From: Prorocentrum cordatum
Lineage: Eukaryota > Sar > Dinophyceae > Prorocentrales > Prorocentraceae
NCBI GenBank assembly: GCA_963575745.1
Contig: CAUYUJ010005658.1
Span: forward strand, 457,679-521,678
Direction of reading: 5' to 3'
Length of the DNA: 64,000 nucleotides
Positions 43,365 to 53,481 of this stretch are shown in pieces. The first letter of the stretch is position 1; each line of letters begins with the position of its first letter. The position numbers were made by a program, and so were the translations under genes. The notes beneath the pieces are model-generated. The model did no database searches and was not told where the DNA came from. It saw only the letters and a list, made by a program, of their open reading frames with translations.

Positions 43365-44140
43365 GGACGCCCGAAATGGGCACGGAAAGAATGGGTACAA
43401 TTCAGAGCCCCGAATCATCGGGGCCCTTTGGGGCCCCTTGCTTCTGGAAAAGTCATTCGGGGACCCCCCAGGAACGCCCAGATCTCGAGGCTGTGAGCTC
43501 CTTTGAAAGTATATTCGATACTCGGCATTCGACTGAGAGGCTTCGAAAGGGACCTGAGAGAACTCCACTGCGTGCCTCGCGGCGCGGTGACGAATCATTC
43601 GCATTCCTTGAGAGCCCCGAATCTTCAGGGATAACTCGGGTCAGGGCTAACTCGGGTTCGTTTTTCGGGATTCCGAACCCGAGTTACCCCGGACCCGGGT
43701 TACCCTGGATAACTCGGGCGTCCAGAGCCCCAAAATCATCAGGGGTAATTCGGGTCAGGGCTAGTTCGGGTTCGTTTTTCGGGGTTCCGAGCCCGAGTTA
43801 CCCCGGGCCCGGGTTACCCCGGATAATTCGTGCGTCCAGAGCCCCAGAATCATCAGGGGTAATTCGGGTCAGGGCTAATTCGGGTTCGTTTTTCGGGATT
43901 CCGAACCCGAGTTACCCCGGACCCGAGTTTCCCCGGATAACTCGGGCGCCCAAGAAAGAATGGGTACAATGCCCAACAACAAATGTTGTCCCAAACCAAC
44001 AGCGGCCGCTGTTGGGCAGGCGGCCTCCCGTCTTGAATGGGCACAGGCCGCGGCGGCGTGGACAGCGAGTCCTCTTCAGAATGGACAGGAACATCAGTTG
44101 GGCATTGTACCCATTCTTTCCGTACCCATTTCGGGCGTCC
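43365..44140. mobile_element. 776-bp TIR element with nested hairpins
   Basis: Left end 43365-43401 and the reverse complement of 44104-44140 match at 36 of 37 bases, starting GGACGCCCGAAATGGG. Inside is a 114-bp hairpin array (43615-43950), then a second TIR pair: GAAAGAATGGGTACAATGCC at 43953 with its mirror at 44098-44121 (24 bp, perfect), enclosing ~120 bp. No transposase. No clear target-site duplication. It looks like a non-autonomous TIR (MITE-like) element, possibly one MITE inserted in or derived from another. Confidence 0.75.
43615..43950. repeat. 114-bp hairpin-forming tandem repeat, three units
   Basis: GGTTCGTTTTTCGGG recurs at 43655, 43769 and 43883. In each unit GGGGTAATTCGGGTCAGGGC...GGGTTCG pairs with CGAACCC...GGACCCGGGTTACCCC over ~33 bp around a short TTTTTCGG(G/A)ATTC loop. 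Two more units occur at 46580-46795. Confidence 0.9.
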
Positions 44141-44172
44141 AGAGAGGTCGAGGCCGACTTTCAAGCAGTGGC

Positions 44173-44617
44173 GAACCGTCCTGACGTACCTGTAGGCCTA
44201 CCGAACAATGTTCTAAGAACTTGTTGTCGAGGCGGGGATTTGTCCATATCCACCGCCTGAAGGGTCAGTTTTCGGAGCCTCGGCAGGCGGTGGATATTGA
44301 CATATTCGGGCCCCCGGGGGCCGAACTATATCCATATCCACCGCCCGCTGGGGCACCAGGACGTCGGTTCCCAGGCTGTGGATATGGGTAAATCCCCGCC
44401 TGGCATTGTTGTGGCTTCCACGAAATATTCTTAGAACATGTCTGGCTGGGACTGTCTTGCATTAGAAATGTTCTAAGAGCATTGTTAAATGCTTTGGAAC
44501 AAAAACACTGTCTGGCTTAGAACAAAAGCAACAGTCTAAGAACATTGCTCTTGTTATTGGAACTTCTTTGGTTCTAAGAAGATTTCGTGGTAGGCCTACA
44601 GGAGTGCCGGGACGGTC
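44173..44617. mobile_element. ~445-bp MITE-like element with nested palindromes
   Basis: The ends carry ACCGTCC...CCTGTAGGCCTACC (left, 44173-44200) and its mirror GGTAGGCCTACAGG (44590-44603) with GGACGGT outside. CCTGTAGGCCTACC is a perfect 14-bp match. The TIR goes on imperfectly through GTTCTAAGAAC. Inside, GGCGGGGATTTGTCCATATCC mirrors GGATATGGGTAAATCCCCGC, and ATATCCACCGCCTG mirrors CAGGCGGTGGATAT. The 44415-44585 part contains repeated TTCTAAGAACATTG words. No coding. Confidence 0.7.
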
Positions 44618-45289
44618 GGTCCCCGCTCCAGACTTCCAGATGGCGCAGCACTCCCCCGCGGACCAGCGCGAGGCAGACTTCGAGGAGCAGCTGCGGCGAC
44701 GCCCTCCAGAGGGCCTTTTCGTTCGGGATGAGTAGCGGCGCGAGGCGACCGCTCCGCCGCCGCGCTGCCCCGTGGCCGCCGCTCGAGGAAACGAGCAAGC
44801 TGCAGGGCCCAAGCCCCCCGATGACGAGTTTGGGCTAACAGAGGCCGACGCTCGCGAGGATGCGCTCGCCGAACTTCGTCCGCAGTGGCCCCCAGCTGTG
44901 CGGCGCAGGGAGATCGTCAAAGATCTCGCTCGAGCTTTGGAGATGTCGCTCTGCCCGATGATCGATAGCTCGCCCAAGCTGCGCGCGCGGCACGCGTCTC
45001 GGCGACGGGTCCCACCGGCGCCCCGCGCTCTGCCTGGGCCACGTCGCCTCGAGCGCCAGAAGGCCTCGCCGGTGCCCGTCGCGCCACCGCCATGGGCCAC
45101 CCGCCGCCTTGCGGTTGGAACGACCGCTCCACGGTCTCCCCACTCAACGGCAGAGAGGGAGGTGGCCTCGACCCAGGTGCCCTCCGTGAGGCCGCCCGGG
45201 CACCGGCGCCGGCCCATGAAGAGAGCGTTGAGAAGAAGATCCCGGCGGCCGCAGTGAAGCGCTCGATCGAGCGCGAGCTCGCTGCCCGG
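44618..45289. other. GC-rich sequence, possible N-terminal part of the next RT fragment
   Basis: A plus frame 44772-45257 (AREDALAELRPQWPP...) could be upstream RT-element coding, but I recognise no domain. The long minus frame 44462-45739 covers the RT strand in antisense and is a composition artefact. Confidence 0.35.
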
Positions 45290-45720
45290 AGCCCCGCCCC
45301 GCAGTGCGGCTTGCTGGCGGGGAGGGACTTCCTCAACAGCATCTCGCTGCTCGACGCTGTCGCCCGGGCCCGCGGCTTCCGGGGCCACCGCGAGGCGAGG
45401 CGGCCGTGCCTCGCGCCGTTCCACTTCAGCGACGCGTTCCCATCGCTCTCCCACGAGTGGTCCGAGCTCATGCTGCGGCGCGCTGGCATGGGGGGGCCTC
45501 CTCGAGCTGGCGATCGGCTTTACTTCGCGCCGACCGCCTGCTTCCTCGGGGGCGGCACGCTGCAGCCGTTCCTCTTCGCGGCCTCGGACGTCGACCAGTG
45601 CGCCCCCCCCGGGTTCATTGTGGGCCCTCGACATGAACCCTTGCGTCCGCCACCTCGGGCCGGTCGTCTGCGCGCCCGAGCTGCGCGCTTTCGGCGGTTT
45701 AGTTGTCTTGATTCCTGATG
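45290..45720 (+). pseudogene. reverse transcriptase fragment (fingers/palm), second lineage
   Basis: The plus frame encodes LLDAVARARGFRGH, then PCLAPFHFSDAFPSLSHEWS. This matches the 'DF..AFPS..H.W' motif (first catalytic Asp region) of dinoflagellate RTs; here the Asp position reads as His-Phe-Ser-Asp-Ala-Phe. It is followed by a RAGDRLYFAPTACFLGG segment. A frame change near 45615 leads to WALDMNPCVRHLGP, corresponding to the segment after QGCPLSG in relatives. No YxDD box, thumb or endonuclease follows; the sequence ends near the microsatellite at 45831. Truncated and frameshifted, so inactive. Confidence 0.6.
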
Positions 45721-45830
45721 CACCCGTTTTGAAACGCAACGCGTGCCGCGTTCAAGACGTCCGCGTGAACGCGCAGCGCGCTGCCCTCAGCGCACTGGCC
45801 CACGCTTTGGCAAACGCGTTGCGTTAGATC

Positions 45831-45836
45831 TACGCG

Positions 45837-45891
<55 letters not shown>

Positions 45892-46200
45892 GATACATAC
45901 ATATATACATACATACATACATACATACATACACATGCATGCATGCATGCATGCATGCATACATATATATATATATATATATATACATACAAACATACAT
46001 GCATACATACATGCATGCATGCATGCATGCATGCATGCATACATACATACATACATATACTACATACATACATACATACGTACGTATGTACGTACGTACG
46101 TACGTACGTACGTACATACATGCATACATACATACATGCATGCATGCATGCATGCATGCATACATACATACATACATACATATATATATATACGCGTTGA
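45831..46200. repeat. (TA)n/(CATA)n/(CATG)n/(CGTA)n microsatellite bounded by TACGCGTTGA repeats
   Basis: The 10-bp TACGCGTTGA occurs at 45831-45840 and 46191-46200, directly flanking 350 bp of alternating TA, ACAT, GCAT and ACGT repeats. Every inner block is self-complementary. All frames (Tyr/Ile/His or Met/Cys/Ala/Tyr/Val) are repeat artefacts. Confidence 0.95.
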
Positions 46201-46578
46201 GATCCGCAGCAACGCGCCACGCGTCGCGCGCTGCATGTCGGGGCAGCTGAGCTCGGCGCGCGAGCGGTCGATCTGCGGGGCCGTCGCCCGCGACAGGCGC
46301 ACGGGGCTCGGGGCGTGTGCTGCGCGCTGCGGGGGCGCCCGCTGGACCGCGGCATCCCGATGCCGAAGCGCAGCCTCGCGCCGCGCTCGGCGCCCCGCTC
46401 TCCGGCGACGCCGCCGCCGAGGTGCGGGCGCGGCTGCGGCGGGTTGTGCTCCTCCTCCTCCTCCTCCTCCTCCTCCTCCTCCTCCTCCTCCTCCTCCTCC
46501 TCCTTCCCCCATCTTAGCAGGGCGCGTCTGCGCGGGCGACGGGCGAGCACCTCGGCGCGATGGTTCAGGGCCCCGAAT
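46201..46578. other. GC-rich sequence with (CTC)n
   Basis: A GC-rich plus-strand stretch with no motif I can name is followed by (CTC)n at 46449-46503. It could be further decayed RT-element sequence. Confidence 0.4.
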
Positions 46579-46579
46579 C

Positions 46580-46795
46580 ATCAGGGGTGACTCGGGTCAG
46601 GGTTCACTCGGGTTCGTTTTTCGGGAATCCGAACCCGAGTTACCCCGGACCCGGGTTACCCCGGATAATTCGGGCGTCCAGAGCCCCACATCATCAGGGG
46701 TAATTTGGGTCAGGGCTAACTCGGGTTCCTATTTCGGGAATCCAAACCCGAATTACCCCGGACCCGAGTTACCCCGGATGATTCGGGCGCCCAAA
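46580..46795. repeat. 114-bp hairpin repeat, two units
   Basis: Same hairpin unit as 43615-43950 (GGGTTCGTTTTTCGGGAATC, CGAACCCGAGTTACCCCGG), outside any visible TIR pair. Confidence 0.88.
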
Positions 46796-47235
46796 TGGTG
46801 GGCTCTGCAGCGGAGCGCACCGATGTGCGGCATGCTGCCAGCTGCAAGCGGATCATCCGCAACGTCGCACCCGCGGCCGTCGATGGCCGCGCGCATCTCA
46901 CAGCGCGCCTGTCAAGCTCGGGAGTCCTGCCCACCCGGCCGAGATGTGTCCGATTCCGAAGGCGGTCAGGAGCCGCGAGGGCTGGGCGATGATGAAGTTG
47001 CGGCACCTGCCCTCCGCAGACCCTTGCGAAGGCAGACACCATCGGCCTCTCCGCGCGGTTGATTCTGAAAGTTCAACATTTAGAAGTCGATTCAAATGCC
47101 ACGATGATCAGGCTTGTTGAGAGCACGATCACCATTTGGCAGAAATTGCATGAGTTCCTAGAGCACAAGACCCTGGAGCACGGCACGCCGGCGAGATCGG
47201 CCTGCGCAGGCGCGGCCCGCGGTTTTGGAAGACCC
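46796..47235. other. unique sequence, no gene recognised
   Basis: Nothing supported. Confidence 0.6.
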
Positions 47236-47440
47236 TGCCGATCGCCGTTCGCCGAGTGCGCACTTGAGGGGGTCGAAGGAACGATCTTGCGTCAAGACGG
47301 CTCCAAGGCCGAGGCGACTTTGCCAACTCGCAGCTCGCGGCATCGTGATACCGCGAAGTCGTGGCCATCATTTCAGACCCACACGCACAACGCCGTTGTT
47401 GAAACCCACGTGCTCTATACGCACCGATGTTCCCCAGCCG
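47236..47440 (+). repeat. ~200-bp dispersed repeat, copy 2
   Basis: Counterpart of 40015-40230 (AGACGGCTCCAAGGCCGAGG, GTGATACCGCGAAGTCGTGG, CCATCATTTCAGACCCACAC). No ORF1-like sequence follows here. Confidence 0.7.
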
Positions 47441-48060
47441 CATCGCACGGCGCAGTGTCTCAGGGTGCGGCGCGCCCACTTGGTCAGGCTTCCGCTAGTG
47501 ACATTCCCAACGAGGCCTTGTGGTGCGACTGTAGAGGCGGCGAGGCGGCGCGCGTGCTCCGGCAGGTCTAGCAGGGGAGCCTCCTGGAGGCCACCTGAGG
47601 GCATGGTGGGTCGTCTGGACACTTCGGCGTCTTGGAAGGCACGCCGCAGGGGGAGAGCACGGGGAGGCGAGGGGGGCTGGGGTCGAATCGACGACAGCAA
47701 ACTGGAGGTTTGAGAACATTGTTTAAGCTAATGCAAGTACGGTGAGTCGGGCGCCTCCCCCGAAGCCAAGCGCGAGAGGACATGTCCACCGTGCTTCACT
47801 GTTGAGGATTCAGGGTTCTGGTCTCGAATGGGAGCGGTCTGTGGAGTTCAGGATCACCTCACGAGTGGTGGCCCAAGAGTGGACGGCCAGCAGAAGATCG
47901 GAGTAAAACCGACGGGGCCTTGCAGAGCACGCTTGCAGGTGGAAGATGTGGCTTGAACACAGACATGTGGTTCACCGCTACTTCATAAAACGGGGTTGGA
48001 CGGACTGCTCCCTTGGACTGTTCATGCCATCCGCCCGCTTCGTTGGAACCGTGAAGTGTG
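47441..48060. other. unique sequence, no gene recognised
   Basis: Nothing supported. Confidence 0.6.
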
Positions 48061-48480
48061 CCACCCCACCGCCACCGCGCCTCGTCCTCCTCGTGCTCCC
48101 AATGCTCCCCGTTCTCCTCGTGCTCCTCGTGTTCCTCGTGCTCGTCCTCCTCGTCCTCCTCGTGCTACTCGTCCTCCTCTTCTTCCTCGTTCTCCTCGTC
48201 CTCCTCGTGCTCCTCGTCCTCCTCGTGCTCCTCGTCCTCCCCGTCCTCCTCGTCCTGCAAGCGGGCCCCGCTGCCTCTCTCGCTTCCCTCGTCCTCCGCC
48301 TTTCTCACCCCTTTCTCGCTCCCAGGGCATGTCCTGGCACCTCTCCTCTTGCGCTCCGCCTTCCCTTATCCTCCTCCTCCTCCTGCTCCTGCACCTCCTC
48401 CTCATCCTCATCTTCGTTCTCCTCCTTCTTATCCTCCTTCTCCTCCTCCTCCCCCTCCTCCTCCTCCTCCTCCTCCTCAT
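48061..48480. repeat. CTC/CTCGTG-rich low-complexity tract
   Basis: TCCTCCTCGTGCTCC-type repeats (48080-48255) and CTCCTCCTCC (48365-48478). The hydrophobic Leu/Val frame is a repeat artefact. Confidence 0.95.
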
Positions 48481-49010
48481 CCCTGGCCGGCCCAGGGGTA
48501 GAGGTGCGCCCCAGCTGGCTCCCAGTGGGGGTCCCGCTTGGTTCGCGCGGTTCTCGGAGTAGCGCAGGGTTGCTAGTATTGATTCCCTTCATTCATGGCG
48601 TTCGCGACTTCACGAGAAACAGGAGGAGAAAGGAAGGGGGATGTCAGGTCACGACAGCACGAAGGCATCGAGACGACGTTCGCCGAGAGCGAGATGTGGA
48701 CTAGAGTCATCTGCCATTCATTCATGAAACCTCAGCCTGCCAGATCGATATTTCAGAAGCGGGAGGGAGAGAGAGAGAAACAAAACAAAAAAAAAAAACG
48801 AGAGAGAGAGAGAGAGGGAGGGAAGGAGGGAGGGGTGGAGACAAGCTAGGTGCGCTCGCGTCATATCTGACGTCCTACCCCTCCCTCCCATCCCTTACCA
48901 TGGCGCTGATTTTCTCTATCCGCGGACGCGTGTCGTAGCGGACCTGTGGCTCCGCGCGCGCGTGCGTAGTGGGTGGTGGTGCACGTGCGTGCGTGCGTGC
49001 GTGTGTGCGT
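48481..49010. other. unique sequence with GA-rich tract
   Basis: (GA)n with an A run at 48767-48835. No gene seen. Confidence 0.7.
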
Positions 49011-49385
49011 GGTTGTCGTGGTGGTGGTGGTGGTGGTGGTGGTGTGGTGGTGGTGGTGGTGGTGGTGGTGATGGTGGTGGTGGTGCTGGTGGTGGTGGTG
49101 GTGGTGCTGGTGGTGGTGTTGGTACTGGTGCTGGTGCTGGTGCTGGTGTGGTGGTGGTGGTGGTGGTGGTGGTGGTGGTGGTGGTGGTGGTGGTGGTGGT
49201 GCTGCTGGTGGTGCTGCTGGTGGTGCTGGTGCTGGTGGTGCTGGTGCTGGTGGTGGTACTGGTGCTGGTGCTGGTGCTGGTTGTGGTGGTGGTGGTGGTG
49301 GTGGTGGTGGTGGTGGTGGTGGTGGTGGTGGTGGTGGTGGTGGTGGTGGTGGTGGTGGTGGTGGTGGTGGTGGTGGTGGTGGCGG
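49011..49385. repeat. (GGT)n trinucleotide block
   Basis: About 370 bp of GGT/GCTGGT triplets; reads poly-Gly, poly-Val or poly-Trp on plus and poly-His, poly-Pro or poly-Thr on minus. Confidence 0.98.
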
Positions 49386-49499
49386 TGCGGCGCGGTGGTG
49401 GCGGGCGGATGGGCGCGCGAGAAAAAGGCCCGCGCTGGGGCGAGAACGCCATCCTGAACGACGGAGGCCAAACACCGATCCGAAAATGAGGCCCACGCT

Positions 49500-49820
49500 G
49501 CAGCGGGAGCACGATTCGGAACGATTCGGGAGCAGAAATGAGGCCGGCGCCTCAACGAGAGCAGCATTTTGGGAAAAAATGACGCCGGCGCCTCAGCGAG
49601 AGTCGTTTCCCGGGATTTCCCGGGCATCCTGTGTGTAAAAAAACAGTACGCGGAGGGTGTGCGGCCATCACCCGGACGCCATCAGGGGAAGGATTCGGGA
49701 GCAGAAATGAGGCCGGCGCCTCAACGAGAGCAGCGTTTGGGGGATTTCCCGGGCATCCTGTGTGTAAAAAACAGTACGCGGAGGGTGCGCGGCCATCACC
49801 CGGACGCCATCAGGGGAAGA
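49500..49820 (+). repeat. tandem duplication, ~130-170 bp unit
   Basis: GATTCGGGAGCAGAAATGAG, GCCGGCGCCTCA and ACGAGAGCAG occur at about 49532 and 49692. TTCCCGGGCATCCTGTGTGT, CAGTACGCGGAGGGTG and CATCACCCGGACGCCATC occur at about 49616 and 49745. Confidence 0.9.
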
Positions 49821-50545
49821 GGGAGAGTATATTCATATTGAGTAATTGTGGAGCGCCTTCACCAGTGGACCTCGTCTTGCCGCGCTCCCTGCAGGGGCGG
49901 GGCCAGCCTGCTGGTGGCGAAGGCCCGCCCGCGAGTCCACCGCGCCACCAGCTGACCCAGCTGGCCCAGCGAAGAGTCTGAGGTAGCTATGTGCTGCTCC
50001 CCCGCCGGCGAGAGCGGCCCGGCTCGACCTCGGGCCTCCTGCGCTGTACGCTCTTCCCCCCGCCGCGCCCCCGCCGTCGCGCGCCGCTCCTGCTGCCGCC
50101 AAGTGCTGCCGGTGCTCGTGCTCCTCGCCCCCCCCCCAGGGCTCGTTTCGATTCCTCCGATTCGATTCGATTCGATTTCGATGGTTTCCCATTCCGATTC
50201 GATTCGATCTGGGATTCCGATTTGAGTTCCGATTTCTTACTGGAGGCACAGTAGCCTGCCGATTTCTGCCGATCCGACTTTTCCCGACTCAGCCTCCGAT
50301 TTCCGACGATCCGATTCATGTCGATCGCCGATCCGACTTGTCGATCCGATCCTGGGCTCTCCTGCAGTCGGGGCCCTGAAGAAGGAACCCTTTTCGTTGG
50401 GGAGGGGCTCCGTGTTCCCTGATTGCTTCACAGTTTGCCTTGGGTTTCCATTTGGTTTTCGACGGGGGATCGAGGTTCAACTTGTGGATCGCAGGGGCCT
50501 CGTTCCTGATTTAGGGTTCCCTGGGTCAACGCTCCGACTGTAGGG
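49821..50545. repeat. GC-rich sequence with a CGATT/GATTC microsatellite region
   Basis: 50140-50345 contains CCGATTCGATTCGATTCGAT-type repeats and CCGATTT/CCGATCC variants. No gene recognised in the rest. Confidence 0.75.
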
Positions 50546-50548
50546 GTT

Positions 50549-50758
50549 GCAGTGGGGGCGCGCATCAAAAGACCAGATGCTTTTCGTCAGGGTGTCCTGG
50601 GTGTCTTCGCTCCGCGCGCTGCGCGGCGGCTTCCCGCAGCCGTGGAAGAAGTTGCTGCGCTCGGGGTGCTCTGGGTTTCCCCTCAGGTGCACCTCGCGCG
50701 CGGGTTTTCAGGGTTGGGTTCCTTGCGAGGGTTTCTTGCGGCCGCGCCCGCACTGTAG
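50549..50758 (+). repeat. ~210-bp dispersed repeat, copy 2
   Basis: Counterpart of 37335-37545. Confidence 0.8.
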
Positions 50759-51030
50759 GGCGAAGCAGTGGAGAGAGCAATCGGACTCAGATCGAGCACC
50801 GCATCGGGTCGGTCATGTGACCGTGAGGTTGCGTGGGCGGAGTTTTCAGTCTCGCCATTCGGGTGCGGCTTCCGCCGTGCGGGGCACCAGGTTAGGGGAA
50901 GAAAGTATGACACAAGACCATGGGGGGCGTTGTCCAGCTGCTTGCGGCAAGTCCCGCCACAGTGCCAGCCCAGCGTTCTGGGTGGCGATTGTTCGAGGGG
51001 GCACGGGAAGCCGTAACGTGTGATGGATAG
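50759..51030. other. unique sequence, no gene recognised
   Basis: Nothing supported. Confidence 0.6.
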
Positions 51031-51690
51031 GAGAGCCGTGATGAGGATGATGGGGATGATGGGAGCGAGTGATGATGATGATGATGACGATCATGTTGAT
51101 GATGTTGATGATGGTAATTGTGATGATTATGATTATGATTTTGATTATGATGGTTATGTTGATGACGATGACGATGACAGACGACAATGACGACGACGAT
51201 GTCAGTGACGATCACGATGCTGACGTTGAGTATGGCGACGACTATGATGATGTTGATGATGTTGATGGTGCTGCTCATGCTGATGCTGATGACGTTTATG
51301 TTCATGATGATGGTGATGAGGATGGTTGTGGTGCTGGCGATGATGGGAATAATGAATATGGCTATGACGATGATGTTGGTGATGCTGTTGATGATAATAT
51401 TGATGTTGATGATGATGCTGTTGATGATTATTTCGTTGACAATGGCGATGGCGACGACGATGACGATAGCGATGACGTCGATAATGATGATAATGATCTT
51501 GGTAATGATGCTGCGGATGATGATGTTGATGCTGATGATGATGATGGTGGTGGTGGTGATGGTGACGATGCCGAACATGGTGATAGTGGTGATGATGATG
51601 CTGATGATGATGATGGTGGTGGTGATGATGATGGTGATGATGATGATGATGATGATGATGGTGATGATGATGGTGATGATGATGATCAAG
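51031..51690. repeat. (GAT)n trinucleotide block
   Basis: About 650 bp of GATGAT with GTTGAT, GACGAT and GGTGAT variants; poly-Asp, poly-Met or poly-Ile frames are artefacts. Confidence 0.97.
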
Positions 51691-51699
51691 CTCGGCTAG

Positions 51700-52215
51700 G
51701 CTGTGGTAGGGGCTGCTTTGGCCTCCTGTGAGGCAGTCCTTGGGGTCCCTTAGGGGCCGTCTTGGGCCGCATTGTGGCCTTCTTACGCCAGCTTGGCGCT
51801 TTTTGGAGCCGTCTTGGGGCGCTCTTGGCTATATGGTGGGTGTCTGGGGGCCGTTGTTGGGCCGTCTTGGCGCCGTTTTGGGCCATCGAAGGGCCTTGCA
51901 AGGCCGTCTTGGGTCAGACGGGAGGCCCTCTTGGGTTGTTTTGGGGCCGTTTGGGATGCCTCTTTGGCCATCGTGGAATCCTCGTGGGCAGTCTTGAACT
52001 GACGGCAGCCCGAAAAGAGGAGAACCCGAGCATCATTCAAAAATCAATGGGAATCCATGTTTTGGGTTTCTTCGGACCTCGTTGGAGGTCCTCTTGTGGG
52101 AATTTTGGGCACTGTTTGAGGTATCTTGGGCCGTCTTGAATCAATGTCCGGCCGACTTGGGCCCATCTTGGGCCGTTTTCGATGCATCTTGGACCATCTG
52201 GGTGTCCTCGGTTGC
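51700..52215 (+). repeat. degenerate TTGGGCCGTC-type repeat
   Basis: Repeated words TTGGGGCCGT, CTTGGGCCGTCTTG, GGGCGCTCTTGGC at irregular ~20-40-bp intervals. A reverse-oriented relative fills 60600-60835 (CCCAAGAGGCCCCAAAGC). Confidence 0.7.
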
Positions 52216-52320
52216 AGGCACGGGCCGTCTTGGAATCTCGGGACGCGTATCCATATTTTTAACCAGGGATCGTAATGTGGGAGGCCGTGGAGAGCTTGGG
52301 AGCAGCGCCTGGGAATCTGG

Positions 52321-52590
52321 GAAGTGCACGATCCTCGAACGGGTGCGCGTGAAATGAAGGGTCTCGGAGTTGCAGTTAGCAGCGAGTGGGAAATAGTGCA
52401 CAATCCCGGAGCGGGCGCGCATGGAATGAGAGTTCAGGCCTCCACTGCCCTGCGGGAAGTGCACCATCCTCGAGCAGGCACGCGAAGAGGGGAGGTTCAG
52501 CCATCACCATCAGTTGCCACGCGGGAAGTGTTCCATCCTTGAGCGGGCACGCGGAGAATTGGGGATTTGGCAATAGCCATTTTGAGGGAA
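52321..52590 (+). repeat. ~68-bp tandem repeat, four units
   Basis: Units starting GGGAAGTGCA(C/-)(C)ATCCTCGAGC at about 52320, 52389, 52457 and 52526, each followed by GGGC(A/G)CGCG(T/G)... and a variable tail. Confidence 0.85.
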
Positions 52591-52880
52591 TGCCCCGAGG
52601 CCGTTGTATGTATGTATGCATGTATGTATGTGTATACATATATATAGCCTTTCCGCCGCCGTATTGATTCAAGCTGTCGCCGCCCTATTTGGCTACGTTG
52701 CTGGCGCTGCCTGCTGCATGCCATGTGCGGCGCTGGGCATGAGAAAGGCTTGCCATTGCCACCACCATTGAAACATTTCCCTCGCTCACCTCTTGTACCA
52801 CGCGGTGGTGACCGTCATTCAAACTTGGTAGCAGAACGTTCGCACCCGCGGCAGCTCTGCTCACCTCCGCCCTCGGCGCG
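52591..52880. other. (TATG)n tract and unique sequence
   Basis: (TGTA)n at 52605-52645, then unique sequence to the start of the next coding-like region. Confidence 0.7.
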
Positions 52881-53481
52881 ATGGCGTTTGATTTCGTCTA
52901 CGCCAACCAGCACCAGCGAGGTGGAGGAGACCTCGAGGAATACAAGAGCATGGTGGACGCCCTCCTGGACGCCCGCCTCACCGGTACCAACCACTGCGCA
53001 ACTTCCACGCCCCCAGCGACATCAACCCGGAACGACTTCTCCAGGCAGACGCCACAACGAACCAACCGTCTACGACCCACGAGCGCGGGAACGCGACCGA
53101 CTTCCACATCAACAAGATCGAGGAGCGTCGTGTGGAGAACCTCTTTCAAATTCCAGCCGCACACGGGCGCGCGACCAACTCCTCCAACAATTTCGTCCGA
53201 CATCTGTTCGAGGGAGCGGGAGGGGGACCAGACGAATGGTCCCTCATGGAACCCAGGTGGGAACGCACCTTACCGCGCGCGAAGCCGAGAGGCACCCGCG
53301 CAGCTCAACGTCCACCCTGGACGCATGACGCTGCCCCAGCAGGTGGCTGCTCTCCAGCGAGGCCCTCCGGGCTAAGCTCGCAACGTCGCCACGGGAACCC
53401 CGCCATGATCAATCTTGGGACCGAAGACCACGGGGCACGAACGGATCCCGTGACTTTGTTGCTGCACTACGTGGCGCAATG
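52881..53481 (+). pseudogene. degenerate coding region, family unknown
   Basis: The frame at 52881 starts MAFDFVYANQHQRGGGDLEE and continues YKSMVDALLDARLTG, then becomes unconvincing. A second plus frame carries DINPERLLQADATTNQPSTT, TDFHINKIEERRVENLFQIP and NFVRHLFEG, and ends at a stop near 53480 (DPVTLLLHYVAQ). Both stretches look like real, mostly helical protein. Together they suggest one ORF broken by a frameshift near 52985. I do not recognise the family. Confidence 0.35.

Noticed and set aside
44462-45739. 425-codon minus-strand ORF
   Set aside because: It runs antisense to recognisable RT motifs on the plus strand and is Arg/Ala/Gly-rich as expected from GC-rich antisense DNA.
48969-49627. 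Long His/Pro/Thr or Gly/Val/Trp ORFs
   Set aside because: Translation of (GGT)n in all frames.
52570-52590. TAGCCATTTTG, an 11-base match to part of the dinoflagellate spliced leader
   Set aside because: The match is short, the following bases (AGGG) differ from the leader, and no coding sequence follows.
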